64,000 nt of DNA from Turritopsis dohrnii (GCA_027922465.2 BQMF02000646.1:124001-188000), one strand, 5' to 3'; positions 12,583 through 25,793 are shown, numbered from the stretch's first letter. Notes: generated from the sequence alone by a model not told the origin. Numbers and translations: made by a program.

Positions 12583-15500
12583 ATACAGAGTAACAAGTCA
12601 GTATTGTTTTTACTTTCTTTGTAAAGATTTCTCTGTGCCTGCATGGCCAGCAGTTATTTCTTTTTTCTTAATTTCATAATGAGCGGCAGTTACCTCACTT
12701 TTTTATTTTGGGTGTAATGAATAATTCAGACACTGTTAATTTGTTCTATTCTTTTATAGTACTATGCGCAAAAAACGTATCAAAACAAGACTTCTTTCGT
12801 AAGTTACGTAATATGTATATCATTTTCTGTATTACATACTAGTTAAAGTTAAGCGAGTTTAAAAGTACTTGAAGCATTCAAAAAATTGAATTTACTCAAG
12901 GAGTGACAAGTTTGTTTTCTTGTCCTAATTTGAAACAGCTTTTAAATACTATGATGAAACTCAGTTTTAGAATTTTCGTAAAATTTCCTGAGTTATTTAT
13001 ATATGTATTTGTATGTCAGCAATTTCTTCTTGTACATTGTGATGTCATGTTGCCATGGAGATCAAGTCTTTCGTAAGTTACGAAAACTTTTAATGACAAT
13101 ATCTCATGAACAATGTTTTTTATCATCTTAGAAATTCTCTCCAATGATACAAAGTTTAGTTCCCTTGTAATTGAGCATGTCTTTTCTATGAAATCTTCTT
13201 ATTTTGTAAGTCCAAGTGGTGAAATATTGAAATTATTAAGAAAAAAGCACAACACTTTTTTGTCGACAATGTGTATATTTTCATAGTAAGGTTTCACTTA
13301 TGTACTGTGGGCATGATCATACTAAATGTGTTTACAATCATAGTGTCCTCCCCCCAGTCTTTCCCAGGGGGGAAAGGTGGGAGGGGGGATCTTTTTTAAC
13401 TGTTCACATTTTCTTCATTATTTGCAAAGTTTGTTTATATTGCAGTTGCTTGCTTTGAAATCTAACTCACATTGAACACAAGACTATTTTAGACAGGCCA
13501 TTTTTTCACATTCAGAAAGTGAGACTTGATATTTTTGAGAAGTTTTGAGAGAGGCAGAGAGCATAACCCCTTATTCTCCATTTATTTTTTTTGAAGAGAT
13601 TCAATTTAAATTTAAAGCGGGAAATACACTATGAGTTTTTGACACACGAGTTTCGAAATCCACATGGTTTTACTCATTTCGTGCATGAGAAAATCACACA
13701 CATTCAGTGTATACACATACGTGTTTTTATTATGAGTTTAGTTTCATATTGAGCTGTAAACATGGCTTATGACTCGGACGAAGACGTTGTAACTGCAATT
13801 ATTTTACCAGTTTGCTCAGAGCCGGAGAAAGATCGAAATAAATGAAAGCATTAGGTGAAACCCTGGCTTCAATTCGGAGAGTTACAATGGGTGCTATGGT
13901 CAGCCGTTAAATGAATTAAGGTTTGAAGACGGTGAAATTTATAAAAACCTTTTAAGACACATGTTTAATAAAAAATGATATCACAAAAGAAACAACACAT
14001 TTACGTGATGCTTATAGGTTATTTTCACTTCAAGTTCATTTCTCATATAACTTTTCAAAGAGCGAACAACTAAATCAAATGCAAACTCACTTGCCGCAGT
14101 GCAATTCTCAAAGCTGATTGGCTAGAAAACGTGTGTTTTGACACACAAAGTTCAACATGTTGAACTTTTTTTTTGACACATGTGTTTAGACACAACACCG
14201 AAAAACTCAGGAGTTTTCTTAAAATACACTATGAGTCTTGACACACGTGATGAAACACATGCGTCAAAACTCATAGTGTATTTCCCGCTTAACTGATTAA
14301 TTTTGCATCAGCTTTTTGGTGGCTTTTTAATAACATGAGTATGATTTGAGTATGTTTCTTTATAGTTTACTTAGGATTTATTGAGTATAGTATTTTTACT
14401 GAGCTTTTATTGAGATTAGATTTTGTCACTGTTCAATTTAAAAAGGTTATTGTTCCACTATTGTAGTTGCGATCAATGAAACTTTTTATTCTTTTGTTGA
14501 TTTTATTTGAAAATGTATGAGCCTGAAGAGCCTACAAAGAAGAGAAAAAACATTTTATATACCCATGCGTATATATTGATCATGGTTTACATCTACATTA
14601 AGGGTGGGGGAGTTTTCAAAATACTTTGCTTGAGGGGGGAGAGGCTGACCCTAGGGCAAGGCCTTTGCTTGGGGGGGGGGGGGGCCCAGGGGGGTGGAGG
14701 ACACTATGACAATTTTTGTCATAATAGGGAAACATTATTTTAAAAAGCAAAGTATCTGCAAGTCTTCTAAAACATTTGAAAACAACTTTCAAAAACAATT
14801 CCTTCCAGTAAACAGAAAGTGAAAACCTAATAATAATATTTTTTTGATGATTATCCCATAGGTTTGCCTGACCCATTTGCAAGGATTTCTGTGGATGGAA
14901 GTGGTCAATGTCACACTACCAAGTCCTTAAAAGCTACAATCGATCCAAAATGGAATCAGCATTATGATCTGTAAGAAAAAACATATCCATCCTGCCAACA
15001 CTTTGTTGTTATTAAGCAACCTCCATGTGCAAAGTATTAAGATGAAAGTTTCGATCTTTGTCAATGTTTACATAGCTTTGCTCGAGTGGTGGATTGAGAC
15101 GCAAATTTGGCTGGTGAAAAAATTCTGGAAAGGAATGTTTTCGAAAGGAGAATTCTTGTTTAGAAGGTTCTCTTCCAAGTTGGAGTACACCTGTTCAATT
15201 TTTGTTTGATCATTGTTTCTCTCTCATGTAATCTATTACGCTATTGTGAGAAATTTTTGTGGGAAGAAAATGCTTGTGGTCTTAAAATACCACAAAATTT
15301 TTTTATTTCCCAGGGATTAATTTTGTGGATTGTACCTTCAATCTTTTATGGATAAATACATGCTGCGGCTATTTGTCGGATTTAAAGTTTCCATTCTAGA
15401 TATAATTAGCATTTTTATAATCAAGTTTATACTTCTAAAGGTCCTCAGTTCTTTTAAAGGTTAAGAACGTATTACAAAGAAATCTTCCAAATGAAAATAA

Positions 15501-18500
15501 ATAAAATGAATGAAATATACAGGGATTGTGCAACAAGATATTCTGATGATAGTTATTTAAAATTAGTGGGAATTTATTTTTGTTGTAGAGGGCAAAAAAT
15601 ATTTTTCGGGGGATAAATTTCTCACAATAAAGATGACATTGCTTTTTACATGAAACAATGAACCTTCAATATCTTTTGCATTCAAGAAAGTGTGAAGTGA
15701 TGTCTATCCTAGTTTGATATGGAGCTCTTCAAAATGATTTCCTTATCTTCTATCAAAGAACTCAATTGATTGTTTTTTTTATATAATATTTCAGATTTGT
15801 TGGGAAAACTGAATCCATCACCATCAGTGTGTGGAACCAACGAAAAGTTCACAAAGGTGGAGGTGCCGGATTCTTGGGATGTGTCAAAATTGCACCACAC
15901 GCTATTGATCGATTGAAAGATCAGGGTTGTAAGTTACAATCTGTTTCGTTAACACTTTCAAACTTGATAAATTTTATGATCATGTCCATTCAGCATATCC
16001 AAAGCATTTTGTTGTTATAATGGTAGTCTGCTAATTAAGTTTTGCTGCTTCAATTTATTTTGGCTGTTGCCATTAGATGTCAGTGACCTTTGTTTTCGTT
16101 ATGAACTATTGTAAGTTGAGATTAGTAAACAGTATTATAAGATGACTCTTTCCCAATGAACTGAAATGTTGGGAGCTTTCCACAGGGAGAAACCCTGTGT
16201 AAAAGCTAATGTTGGAATTGATTGAATGCTACCAACCCATATGGTCACATATCACATAGTATGGAGCTTAAGAAACTATGAGGGTAACATGGGCGACGAC
16301 GTGAACAAAAGACGAAAATAATAAGATTACTAGAGAACAAAAATTCAATTGCTGAATTTATAATGACTGGAAAAGTTATCAAGTAACTATAAAATCTACA
16401 TAAGGGAAAGAGACTTATTTCTATAATCCCGTCTTCGTTGTCATCACGACTTCAAAACACAACTTTTCACGTTGAGTATAGAACATGCAAATATGTTAAT
16501 GATTATCTTACAAAATTTCCCCAACGGTCTCATAAGTAGCAGACTCTCTTTCAAAACAAATTCCACATCGAAAACAAAGCTTTTGTTTAAATCACGTTGC
16601 CGTCTTCGTTGCCGTTGTGGTTTCTTAAGCTCCCTAGTAACTCAACCAAACCTCCTCCCTCCTTTAGCATGTCCAAAATGGCTCTATTCAGAATTTTGTT
16701 TTCAGTTCAAAAGTATTGTTGACACAGCCTGAACGATAACCGAAAATGCCAACCTAATGTGTGGAAAACTATTTTTAAAAGACATACATAATACATATTC
16801 TGTGAATGATGATCTTTAAAGAAACCTGAAAAAAAAATTTTGTTAGCTTTATTGATATTACTATAAGATATTTTCATGCTATAGTTCAACGTCTAAGCCT
16901 GACCGCTATTAATCCCGAAGACCATGACCACGTATCTGGACAAGTCGTGGGTATGTCAAATCTCATCAGCCTAATTTTATGTTTACACCCTGGTAAACGC
17001 CATGCTTTTATTATGGCGACTTTATTTTTTAGTGAGTATTGTTACCCGCGAGAAGGTTACGCATTCTGGAACAGACTTTTCAAGTGACGTTCCTCCAAAT
17101 GAACAAGTGGAAACCGATGTTCCATCTGGGTACAGTACTTTAATCAAACTTTTTTCTGTTCTACAATTTTTTATACATAGTTTGTAAATGTTTATTTCTC
17201 ATTCTTTGCCAACTGCTTGTTTAAAAGCCATCCATTTTATTTAGTTGGGAATGCAAAAGAACGTTGAACGGAAGATCGCAATATATAAATCGAGTAACTG
17301 GGTCTGTTCAATGGGATAAACCAACTAGGTACACAAAACTTAAATCCAACAAAAAAAATATGTTTTTATTCTGTTTTATTGTTCCAAGGCATTTAATTTC
17401 TTCTTCTTTTTGCAGGTCTGCTTATGAATGGAGTGGGTTTAATAAAATTAATTCAACAGAGGGAACCGCATTGCCACGTTTACTAATTGCCACTGCGACA
17501 GTAGATAGTACAGTTCATGATGAAACAAATTCTACAACTCCTACGGATACTTTATCTTCACCTAGTAGTAGTGATAGTTCGTTTGTAATGATAAATGAAT
17601 CAAGTACTAAGGAGAGTGATTCTGTCTCCCGTCCTTCAAAGACTAATAAAAATGTTGGTCGGAAAGAGCAATATAAATACGAAGACTTACAACATCGCAT
17701 TCATAAACATATGGACGACAGTAGAAATAGTTTGTCTTATACAGATAGGCATCGGAATTTTATGAACAGAACACTCCTGCATAAGGAAGCACCGGAAAAT
17801 TTCGAACGTCGGACTACGGCACAAGGTCAGGTTTATTTTGTGAACAGAGTTACTGGTCAATCAACTTGGCATGACCCAATGTTGCCTCGCACTGGAGGCT
17901 CGATAAATTGTCAAGATCTTGGCCCGTTACCAGATGGTTGGGAGGTACGAACTACGACCAACGGAAGAAAATACTTTGTGGATCATAACTCCAGAACTAC
18001 ACAGTTTGCAGGTAGTGTCTATCATTCAAAATATTTAATTAAAAGATATTGAATTAAAAAAAAAAATATAGCTTGACAAACACAAGTTTGTGACAGAAAG
18101 TTAAAACCTTCAAGTATTTGTATTTTATTAACTAAATAATCCAATAGCATTACTTGCCACCATTTAATTCTTGGATTTTGACTTCAGATCCACGACTAGC
18201 AGTGAATTATCCGAAGCAACCTAACGATGGGAAAAACTCAAAACATAAGGACAAGTAAGATATTTCTTGGGATTTGCCTATTTTGTTGAGGGTTCAGAAC
18301 TATTCAAGCAAACTTCAATAACATTGGTTGGCTTTGCCTTGTTGGCTGGCATACTCAGACAAAAATCTCTGTCGTATAAAAGAATCTTTCCTCTGAAAAG
18401 TGTGTCCTTACCACAAATATCCCTGAATAATTTGAAGAACGATATTGTTGATATCATACTGATACTGATCATGATCTTAATGATCAGATGATACCCTCAT

Positions 18501-21500
18501 TGCTAACTTTTATGATTTGACTAACCTTTTTTCATGCAAATAACAAGAATGAGAACAGTAACGTAATAGATACTCAAATTTATAAGACTATCAACTATTG
18601 ATTTCACTATTTTGTTATATATTTTAATAACCCACTGATTATAGAAGAAACTTGTGCATCTCCTTTAATTGGACAGGCATTTCAAGGATAGATACAGAGT
18701 GTATTTACAAAATTTGTTTCACCATTTTTGATCTGCAATAGGTATTGAATCAATTTTAGCATCAAGTGATATAGCTACATATTTCTAAATGCAGGCTAAA
18801 TTTTGGATTCAATTACACTTTGCCTGTATGACAATAGGTGTCTGTGGATTCCCTTACTTTTTGTTAAATTGACTTAAAATTATGAATGGGTCATTTATAT
18901 TTAGACAAGAAGAATTGCCAAAATATAAACGGGACTTGGTGCAAAAGTTGAAAACCTTTCGACTAGAACTACAAGCACTTCAACCAACTGTAAGACATTA
19001 TTATAATATTTCAGCATTTTTTCAAATTTGTCTTCTACATTGCAATGTATTCCTATTGTTATTCTTGATGCCATTTGCTAGGTTGGTCATTGCAGAATAG
19101 AAATTTCACGAGGGGATGTTTTTGAGGTAAACATTTTTTTGGTACTTATAATGTACTGCTCATTATTTTCTCTGAGTTAATATGCAGGGTAGATAAAGAA
19201 CCGAATTCTTTCATATGTGTCCTTATTATAGCAATCTTACCGATGCATTATGAAAATGAAAGCCCGTGATTTACGGAAGCGATTAATGATTAAATTCAAA
19301 AACGAAGACGGATTAGATTATGGTGGCATTGCCAGGGAATGGTTGTATCTTCTGTCACAGCAGATGTTCAACCCATCCTATGGTCTGTTCAAATATTCCA
19401 GAGACTCACAGTACACATTAGAGATAAATCCGGACTCTGGTGTCAATCCAGTAAGTAGAATGTTTTTGTACCCCAACTCCCAATGCCATCAAACTTCTGA
19501 CTTGAAATGGTACCATGGATTTGTTTTGATTGTTTTGTTTTTTTTATGCAAAAGGTAAAATGGAAATTTCCAGTTTAATGTTTGGATAAGAGCATCCATG
19601 CAAAATCATAAACCTTAAAAGAGAAGGAAATTGATTAAGGGTCTTATGTTTTCATCTAATTTGTATTTGTGTTTTTTTCCAAAAACCTATCAGATGTAAT
19701 GGAAATTTAAAATAAAGCTGAATTGAAACATGTTTTCTAAAATATAAATTTTGTTGTAAATTTTTTTGTTGTATCAGTATCATTCATAAACATTTCATGC
19801 CATGGATTTTTGTTAGGCAACTTTTTGAGAGAACTGTTTCTCATCACGATAAATCTTTTCGTGTATTTGTTTACATTAATATCTGTATTAAAGCACCAGT
19901 ATGGAAAACTTGTTTGTAAAGTATAATAGCATTCAAATCGAATATGAAAATTCAGAGTTGCATGAACTCCAGTGGGCAAAATCTTCAAAAATTCACTTAA
20001 ATGGAGAGAATTTTTATTATTGAAATAGCGTGTATATTTCTATGGAAATGCACTCCTACACAGTGACTTATAAACAAAGTTTTCCACTGGGAAGGAAGGG
20101 AAATAATTTGTCAACACAATCTCTTTCTTTTTCAACTTCAGCCTTATTCGATATGTTATTAGTTTCTTTTGTTTGGTGTTATATTAATTATAAGATTGTT
20201 TTATAATTATATTATAGGAGCACCTTTCATACTTTCACTTCGTTGGTCGAGTCGTTGGAATGGCTGGTAAGGAACTGATTTGATTTCTCACATTTTAGTT
20301 CTGTATTGTTTTCTGCTGTTCCCTTGAACTTTTCAATATTGCTTTGATGTTTTCAGATCTTCTAATGATACTTTAATGGCAGATATAAATCAGCTTTATA
20401 ACTTTTATCAGCTTCTTCATAAATTTCTTTGACTGCTTATTACCACGGACGTAATTTTCAAGGTTTTTATTTATAGTCTTCCATGCACACTACATTGATG
20501 GTGGATTCACGATGCCTTTTTACAAGGTATGTTAACATTGTGTTCGTTTGATCAAGCCTTTAGTTTTGACTTTTGACTTTAGTTTTAGTCTGTGAAAATA
20601 GGCTCAAAAGGCTCAAAAAAATTTTGCATCAAAGGTCATTGTCCTGCAAGTATAATCTTCTAATTATTTTGGTGCTTTTGTCTTCTCATGAGATTGAATT
20701 TATCTAAGAATTTTTTGTTTTTCCAATAGCAATTACTTGGAAAAGCAAATAGCCTGGAAGACATCGAGAGCGTTGATCCTGAGCTTTATCGAAGTCTCAA
20801 ATGGATGTTGTAAGTATTTCCCTGAAATAAAAGGATCAGTGTCACAGGGTGTCAACTTTGTATATTCTTTATAATGTTTACTCAGAAAACTCAGATCTTT
20901 TAATATTATGAAGTGTCTCTACTTTGATGTGTTTTTGGTTTTGATGCGATGCCGTCACAGAGGTTGCAATATAAGATCACTTCTTGCTAAAAATTAAAGA
21001 AAGTCTTTAATCAATGCAATCTTCAGGACTTTTGTCATAACATCAATTTTGAATAAGAGATTATAACGTGTGTATGTTATTTATCGTTCAATCCACAGAC
21101 ACCTATAGTACAGATGTTTTTACAGACAGACTAATTAAAAGTCTTCATTAAACGGTCGTCATCATAAATTTGTGGTAGAAATTCTTCGCATTCCTAAAGT
21201 ATAGTGTGATTTACAACATGCATCATTCTTTCAAGGAAAGTCTATTTTTTCCCCTGCAGCTTTTAGCTTAGTTCTTAGTGAAAGTATATATTGGCACATT
21301 TTTTGTATGGATATAATACTAGATTCATAGCAGTCATCACAAAGCTAACAGGTTGAATGGTATTTTTGTCTGTGTATCAATTGGATGTCATTTGACTGGT
21401 ATACAGGATTCAGTTCAAAGTGGACTTAAGCTCCGTTCTTCTTTTGAGTACTATGGCGATGATATGTTATGATCTGATCAATGTCGCTGTCAATCAAACA

Positions 21501-24444
21501 ATCGCCCATCTTATAAGAGCCTATAGGGCAAAATTGTTGAAAAATCTGTGCACTTAATATAGAGATACACACACTGCTGCAATAGAAATGCCCTTCATCG
21601 CAGTGACTTTTTGATGATTTTACTCACTGGCAGAGTCACTGCAACAGAGAGCATTTTCATTGAAATAGTGTGTATATTCTATAGAAATGCACTCTTCCGC
21701 AGCAGTTGTTCATTTAACTATGTTTTTTTGTGCTAATTATGCCTTTTCTTTATAACTATTTGCTCGCAGGGAAAATAGCATCGCCGGCCACGTGTTCGAA
21801 ACCTTTGCATTGGAACATCGATCGTTTGGTCAAGTGACGAAGTTCAATCTGAAAGAAAATGGAGAAGCAACAGTCGTTGATGAAGGGAATAAAAAAGAAT
21901 ATGTCCTGTATGTATATTTTCATGAAATATTGCGGCGTTGTAGTGATTGTCACTTTCGGAATTTATGCGAGAGATCAGGATTCAATTCCTCTATGATGGA
22001 GATTCACCATGCGTGAGTGAATTCACCATAGCGCCGGGTCGATTCATGCATGTGAGGGAAACGAGGTAGATGATACATCGTTGATCATCGAGGTGTTGCA
22101 AGGGGTCACACAGGAGAGCACAGGTCTTTGAGTGAGTTCGTGTCACTCATGAGAGTTTCTTATACTTCGGAGCCTCCAACCGAAGCCGTGGCCCTTCCTG
22201 GAAAGCAGATGTAATAGCGATTGAGTGTGATTGACCATGTAAAACATAACCTAATAAATAAAAAAAAAAATTAAATAAATGAAGACAATAATGGATTTCA
22301 AACGTTCAGTTTATGGCAGTCACAATGTTAATGGTCCTGTTGCTTGCTCTTCCTCATCAAGATTCGTGTTGTTTTCAAAGTATTTTTAGAACGACTTTTT
22401 TCCATTTTGCACTTCGTGAAGTTGGCTTTTAAGCTAACTTTGAGGAGCTTACACAGTATGCAAAATCGTCAAAAAATATAAACTTGTATAATGTTTCATA
22501 GGCTGTATGTCAATCATCGTTTGCGGTACGGTGTGGAGACGCAGTTTAAAGCCTTCTTGAAAGGATTCAGCGACTTGATTCCAAACCATCTGATCAAGAT
22601 GTTCGATGAAAGAGAATTAGAGGTAATATGACGTCATACTGAATATAACAACTACTCAGTGGGCGAAATCGTCAAAATGTCTCTGCGATGAAGTGCATTA
22701 TTATTGAAGTGGTGTCTATATTTCTATAGAAATACACTCCTTTGCAGTGGTTTTTCAACAAGTTTGCCCACTCGGTATAAAAAGTCTTATTTTCTAAGTG
22801 TATTTAGGAGGAGTACCTCCCCGGGGTTAGGGTTAGGTTTCCTGATACCAAACAAGTTAATTCTGTGGCTATCTAAACGCCGCCATTATGGTTAGTAAGT
22901 ATATATTAGATCGAATTACTTTTCAGCTTTTGATTTGTGGTTTGGGTAAAATCGACCTAAAGGACTGGCAAGCCAACACCAGATTGAAGCATTGTACAAA
23001 GGAGCATCGAGTGATCGTATGGTTTTGGGAAGTGAGTATTTTGTTAGTTGCTGCTCTAAACGTTCTATGGTAACAATATTTCTTTTATTCAAGAGAGTGA
23101 ATAATACGCATATTGCAGTTTGTTGGGCAATTTAAAAGATGCATCGACAGATCGTTTGATATTGTTTTTCGAATTATTTTGATCAGTTGCGTATGATTTT
23201 TACTAATTGAAAGTTCTTGTCTTGTACCTTGGTAGCAATCAATCTTATCTCCAGTGGGCAACTTTATTGAAATATCACTGCGAAGGAGTGTGTTTCTATA
23301 GAAATATCAACACTATTTTAATAAAAATGCTCTTCATCGCAGTGACTTTTGGACGGTTTTGCTTGCTGGGTCATGCCGACCTTTGTAAGTTATAGGATTG
23401 TCTCAGCAGTACTGTCAGAGTAGCAGCAAAGGAGGAGGACATAATTCAACTTGGACTTGACCTTTCAATTACCAATTTTAATGTCATGTTAAGATATTAA
23501 AGACACATTATCATTTGAATATTTCAAGGTTGTTTACGAGTATGATGAGGAACAACGCGCAAGGTTACTTCAATTTGTTACTGGTTCGTCACGAGTTCCT
23601 GTTCAAGGTTTCAAAGCTTTACAAGGTTAATATTTTTCAGTTGGTACATGTGTTTACTGATGCCGAGTACATGTGTTTACAGATAGCCAGTCAATGTGAA
23701 AAGCGCTCGATATTGATGCCAACATCATTCGTACCTATCAAAATCTGGTCGGAAGCGTGGAGTGCTGACGAATAGATAAAGCCTTGATGCGTGTCCTTGT
23801 CCTGGCACCACATTTTGTTCAACACCCAATAGTTAAATTTGTTGAAATCTCTGTGAAGGAGTGCATTTCTTTAGAATTATACGCGCTATTTCAAGAAAAA
23901 TGCTCTTCTTCGCATTTACTTTTTGACGATTTTGACCAGCGGGCAATAATAACAAATGTACATTCAATGCTAGGTGTTTTTTACGATTTCTCTCTACTCT
24001 TTCTCGTGTGTAGGGTCTAGTGGTTCCTCTGCTCCCAGACTATTTACCATCAACTTGACAAACGACGATATCTTTTCACTGCCGAAAGCTCACACGTGGT
24101 AAGTGGATCATTTTTATTAACAATTGAGCATTTCATGAAGTTTTTACACCTTGCAAGTGGTCCATACACTCGAAAGTATTTCTTATTTCGGTATAAAATA
24201 AATTTTAAATTTCCAGATATACTTTAGATTTTTCATAACCAACCAGGATCAGAAAATGCTAGCGTTGCATCATTTCAAAATTTCATGTTGCGTATTTACT
24301 TCTAAATATAGATGGTTACTATTTCCAACTTTCGTTTTTTTCAGCTTCAACCGTCTTGATATACCCGTTTACGAATCAAAACAAATTTTACAAGAAAAGC
24401 TGACATGCGCCGTAGAAGAAACATGTGGCTTTAATCTCGAATAA
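12551..24444 (+). CDS. smurf: SMURF-type HECT E3 ubiquitin ligase, 21 exons
   Basis: Ubiquitin ligase that in animals restrains TGF-beta/BMP signalling by ubiquitinating SMADs and receptors and also acts on RhoA. Exons: 12551-12596, 12760-12798, 14862-14970, 15795-15928, 16885-16950, 17033-17129, 17245-17328, 17416-18011, 18188-18254, 18905-18989, 19082-19126, 19232-19450, 20218-20266, 20477-20526, 20730-20809, 21770-21907, 22502-22622, 22927-23031, 23529-23625, 24014-24098, 24345-24444. They sum to 2412 nt (803 aa) with all phases matching and GT-AG borders. Domains: C2 (~12-125, [17 protein letters not shown]), WW1 (~164-192), WW2 (~318-348, [16 protein letters not shown]), WW3 (~361-392, [12 protein letters not shown]), HECT (~455-803). 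The catalytic Cys is residue 771 in KAHTC, 32 residues from the end as in human SMURF2. Three WW domains resemble SMURF2 more than SMURF1. The segment between WW1 and WW2 is Ser/Thr-rich. No disabling changes seen. Confidence 0.96.
12897..13167. mobile_element. inverted-repeat element (family D), copy 2
   Basis: Shares TTTGAAACAGCTTT, CAGCAATTTCTTCTTG and GTTGCCATGGAGATCAAG with copy 1. Its ends approximate CAAGGGAACTAAAC and its complement. It lies in SMURF intron 2. Confidence 0.6.
13616..14289 (+). mobile_element. PIF/Harbinger-derived element
   Basis: 674 bp with terminal inverted repeats AGCGGGAAATACACTATGAG and its complement, flanked by TAA on both sides. A 3 bp TWA duplication is the PIF/Harbinger hallmark. 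Subterminal regions repeat GACACACG-type words. The interior keeps a decayed transposase N-terminus. It lies in SMURF intron 2. Confidence 0.85.
13762..14010 (+). pseudogene. remnant of Harbinger transposase N-terminus
   Basis: From the ATG one reads [18 protein letters not shown] then a stop. Downstream in other frames are VKPWLQFGE and [19 protein letters not shown], followed by [10 protein letters not shown]. These follow the order of the conserved N-terminal region of HARBI1/PIF transposases, but with stops and frameshifts and no catalytic domain. It is a non-functional internal-deletion relic. Confidence 0.6.
16263..16633. mobile_element. TIR MITE starting GGAGCTTAAG
   Basis: A ~370 bp element in SMURF intron 4. 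The left end GGAGCTTAAGAAACTATGAG is mirrored by a right end reading TTGTGGTTTCTTAAGCTCC. CGACGACG-type words are subterminal. TAGTA lies just outside each end as a possible duplication. No coding capacity. Confidence 0.6.
19970..20091. mobile_element. ~115 bp MITE (family C), copy 3
   Basis: CCAGTGGGCAAAATCTTCAA to GTTTTCCACTGG with the full family core. In SMURF intron 12. Confidence 0.75.
21525..21630. mobile_element. ~115 bp MITE (family C), copy 4
   Basis: GGGCAAAATTGTTGAAAAAT to TGATGATTTTACTCACTGG, with a rearranged core. In SMURF intron 15, directly next to copy 5. Confidence 0.6.
21626..21718. mobile_element. ~115 bp MITE (family C), copy 5 (partial)
   Basis: Contains GTCACTGCAACAGAGAGCAT and ATAGAAATGCACTC. 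Its right end is degraded and it shares CACTGG with copy 4. It ends about 50 bp before SMURF exon 16. Confidence 0.55.
22018..22275 (+). repeat. possible SINE or LINE 3' end
   Basis: A comparatively GC-rich block in SMURF intron 16 (CGAGGTAGATGATAC, GTGGCCCTTCCTGG) ends in AATAAATAAAAAAAAAAATT. This is the look of a retroposed sequence with a poly(A)-like tail. No tRNA-like head, clear 5' border or target duplication was identified. Confidence 0.35.
22657..22775. mobile_element. ~115 bp MITE (family C), copy 6
   Basis: CAGTGGGCGAAATCGTCAAA to AACAAGTTTGCCCACT; one of the best-preserved copies. In SMURF intron 17. Confidence 0.8.
23252..23370. mobile_element. ~115 bp MITE (family C), copy 7
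   Basis: CAGTGGGCAACTTTATTG to GGTTTTGCTTGCTGG. The core is in the opposite orientation (GAAGGAGTGTGTTTCTATAG first). In SMURF intron 18. Confidence 0.7.
23826..23944. mobile_element. ~115 bp MITE (family C), copy 8
   Basis: Core GTGAAGGAGTGCATTTCT, right end GACGATTTTGACCAGCGGG. In SMURF intron 19. Confidence 0.65.
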
Positions 24445-24978
24445 GATGTACATAGTAACCATGGCAATTATATTTCACTATTGTGGCGGTGGTTCCCATT
24501 TATTCCGATCGGAATTAATCGTGGATGAGTAGGAGCTGGGATCTTCGTGTCTCTGGTGGAATCGTTTGTGATTGATAACTGAAGAAATTACACTCACACC
24601 AGCGATATGAAAATTGACTTGTCAATCATCCAATGAAATCGATTTATAATATAGCAATTACTTGCAATTAATCAAAGAGCATGACATAATAACATTATAC
24701 AACAAGGAATTCAAAGCCTGGCTTCACTGTCCATCTAATGAATTTGGACAGGACTAACCTAGTTTCTTCGCGTGCGTGCAACAGAAGAACTGGAAATTCG
24801 AGATTCTACGCCGTTAGAATATACGTCTGTTCCAGAAATTTTCGTTGAAAGTTCTGCTACTTATACTTAAACTAACTCTGTTAAAAGGGGTTGGTGCCGA
24901 GTGAAGTTGGTGTGGAAAAAAGTTTTCGGGCTTTGGCTCATGTTTATCTTAAGGATTCTTTACGATTGAGCGAAGATA
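24445..24978. other. SMURF 3' flank
   Basis: No ORF of note and no canonical AATAAA close to the stop codon. Presumed 3' UTR and intergenic DNA. Confidence 0.4.
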
Positions 24979-25098
24979 CCAGTGGGCAAAATTGTCAAAA
25001 AGTCATCATGGTGAAGAGTATTATGATTGAAATTGTATGTATATTTCCATGGAGATCCACTCCTTTGCAGTGGTTTTTTAACAAGTGTGCCCGATGGG
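24979..25098. mobile_element. ~115 bp MITE (family C), copy 9
   Basis: CCAGTGGGCAAAATTGTCAA to AACAAGTGTGCCCGATGGGG. Confidence 0.7.
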
Positions 25099-25134
25099 GA
25101 TAGTTATTGTTCATCCCGTTGCGACAAGGACAAC

Positions 25135-25254
25135 CCAGCTGGTACAATTGTTAAAAAATATCTGCGAAGGAGTGTATTTCTATAGAAATATACACAAAAT
25201 TTCAATAAAAGTTCTCTCCGTCGCAGTGACTTTTTTGGCGATTTTGCCGACTGG
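25135..25254. mobile_element. ~115 bp MITE (family C), copy 10
   Basis: CCAGCTGGTACAATTGTT to GGCGATTTTGCCGACTGG, reversed core. A core-only fragment (GGCGAAGGAGTATGACTCTA) lies near 25520-25556. Confidence 0.7.
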
Positions 25255-25680
25255 AAATACGAATCCTGTAAAATGAGAAGCTGGATAAGTGACAAGATTA
25301 ACTCCAATAAGAAAAAAATTAAAGGGCCTTGCCGTTTACGATTATGTGAAAAATCTTATTCATTAGGCCAACCTTTGTTACCATGACAACCATACGGCCA
25401 ACCCCTAATTTACACGATCTATGTAATACCGGTCAGAGTCCATATATTGTGGAGACAGCTTGCAAACGGGAAATTTCTGTTCTAATCGAAATTGAGTTGC
25501 TCCTATATGTGTTAGATCACGGCGAAGGAGTATGACTCTATAGAAATATGCCAAAGTTGTACGAAATTTTAGAAGTCTTTTGGATAATAAAACGCAATGC
25601 TCAAAGTCTTAGCAACTTTCTTAGAAAGTCTTAGAAACATTAACAGGTTAATTTATCCTGGTTACAAAATCTTCATCATC

Positions 25681-25793
25681 ATGCAAAAGTCACGGCCACG
25701 AAGAGCGTTTTCATTGAAAAACTATGCTTATTTTGACAGAGTTGCACTCTTTCGCAGTGTTTTTTTTTAATAAATTTTGACCACAGAGATATT
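25681..25793. mobile_element. ~115 bp MITE (family C), copy 11
   Basis: GCAAAAGTCACGGCCACGAA to AATAAATTTTGACCACA. The terminal CAGTGGG is lost on the left. Confidence 0.55.

Noticed and set aside
22018..22120. Possible tRNA-like head of a SINE (CGGGTCGATTC resembles a B box)
   Set aside because: No A box at the right distance and no cloverleaf could be drawn, so it is only reported as a possible retroposon tail.
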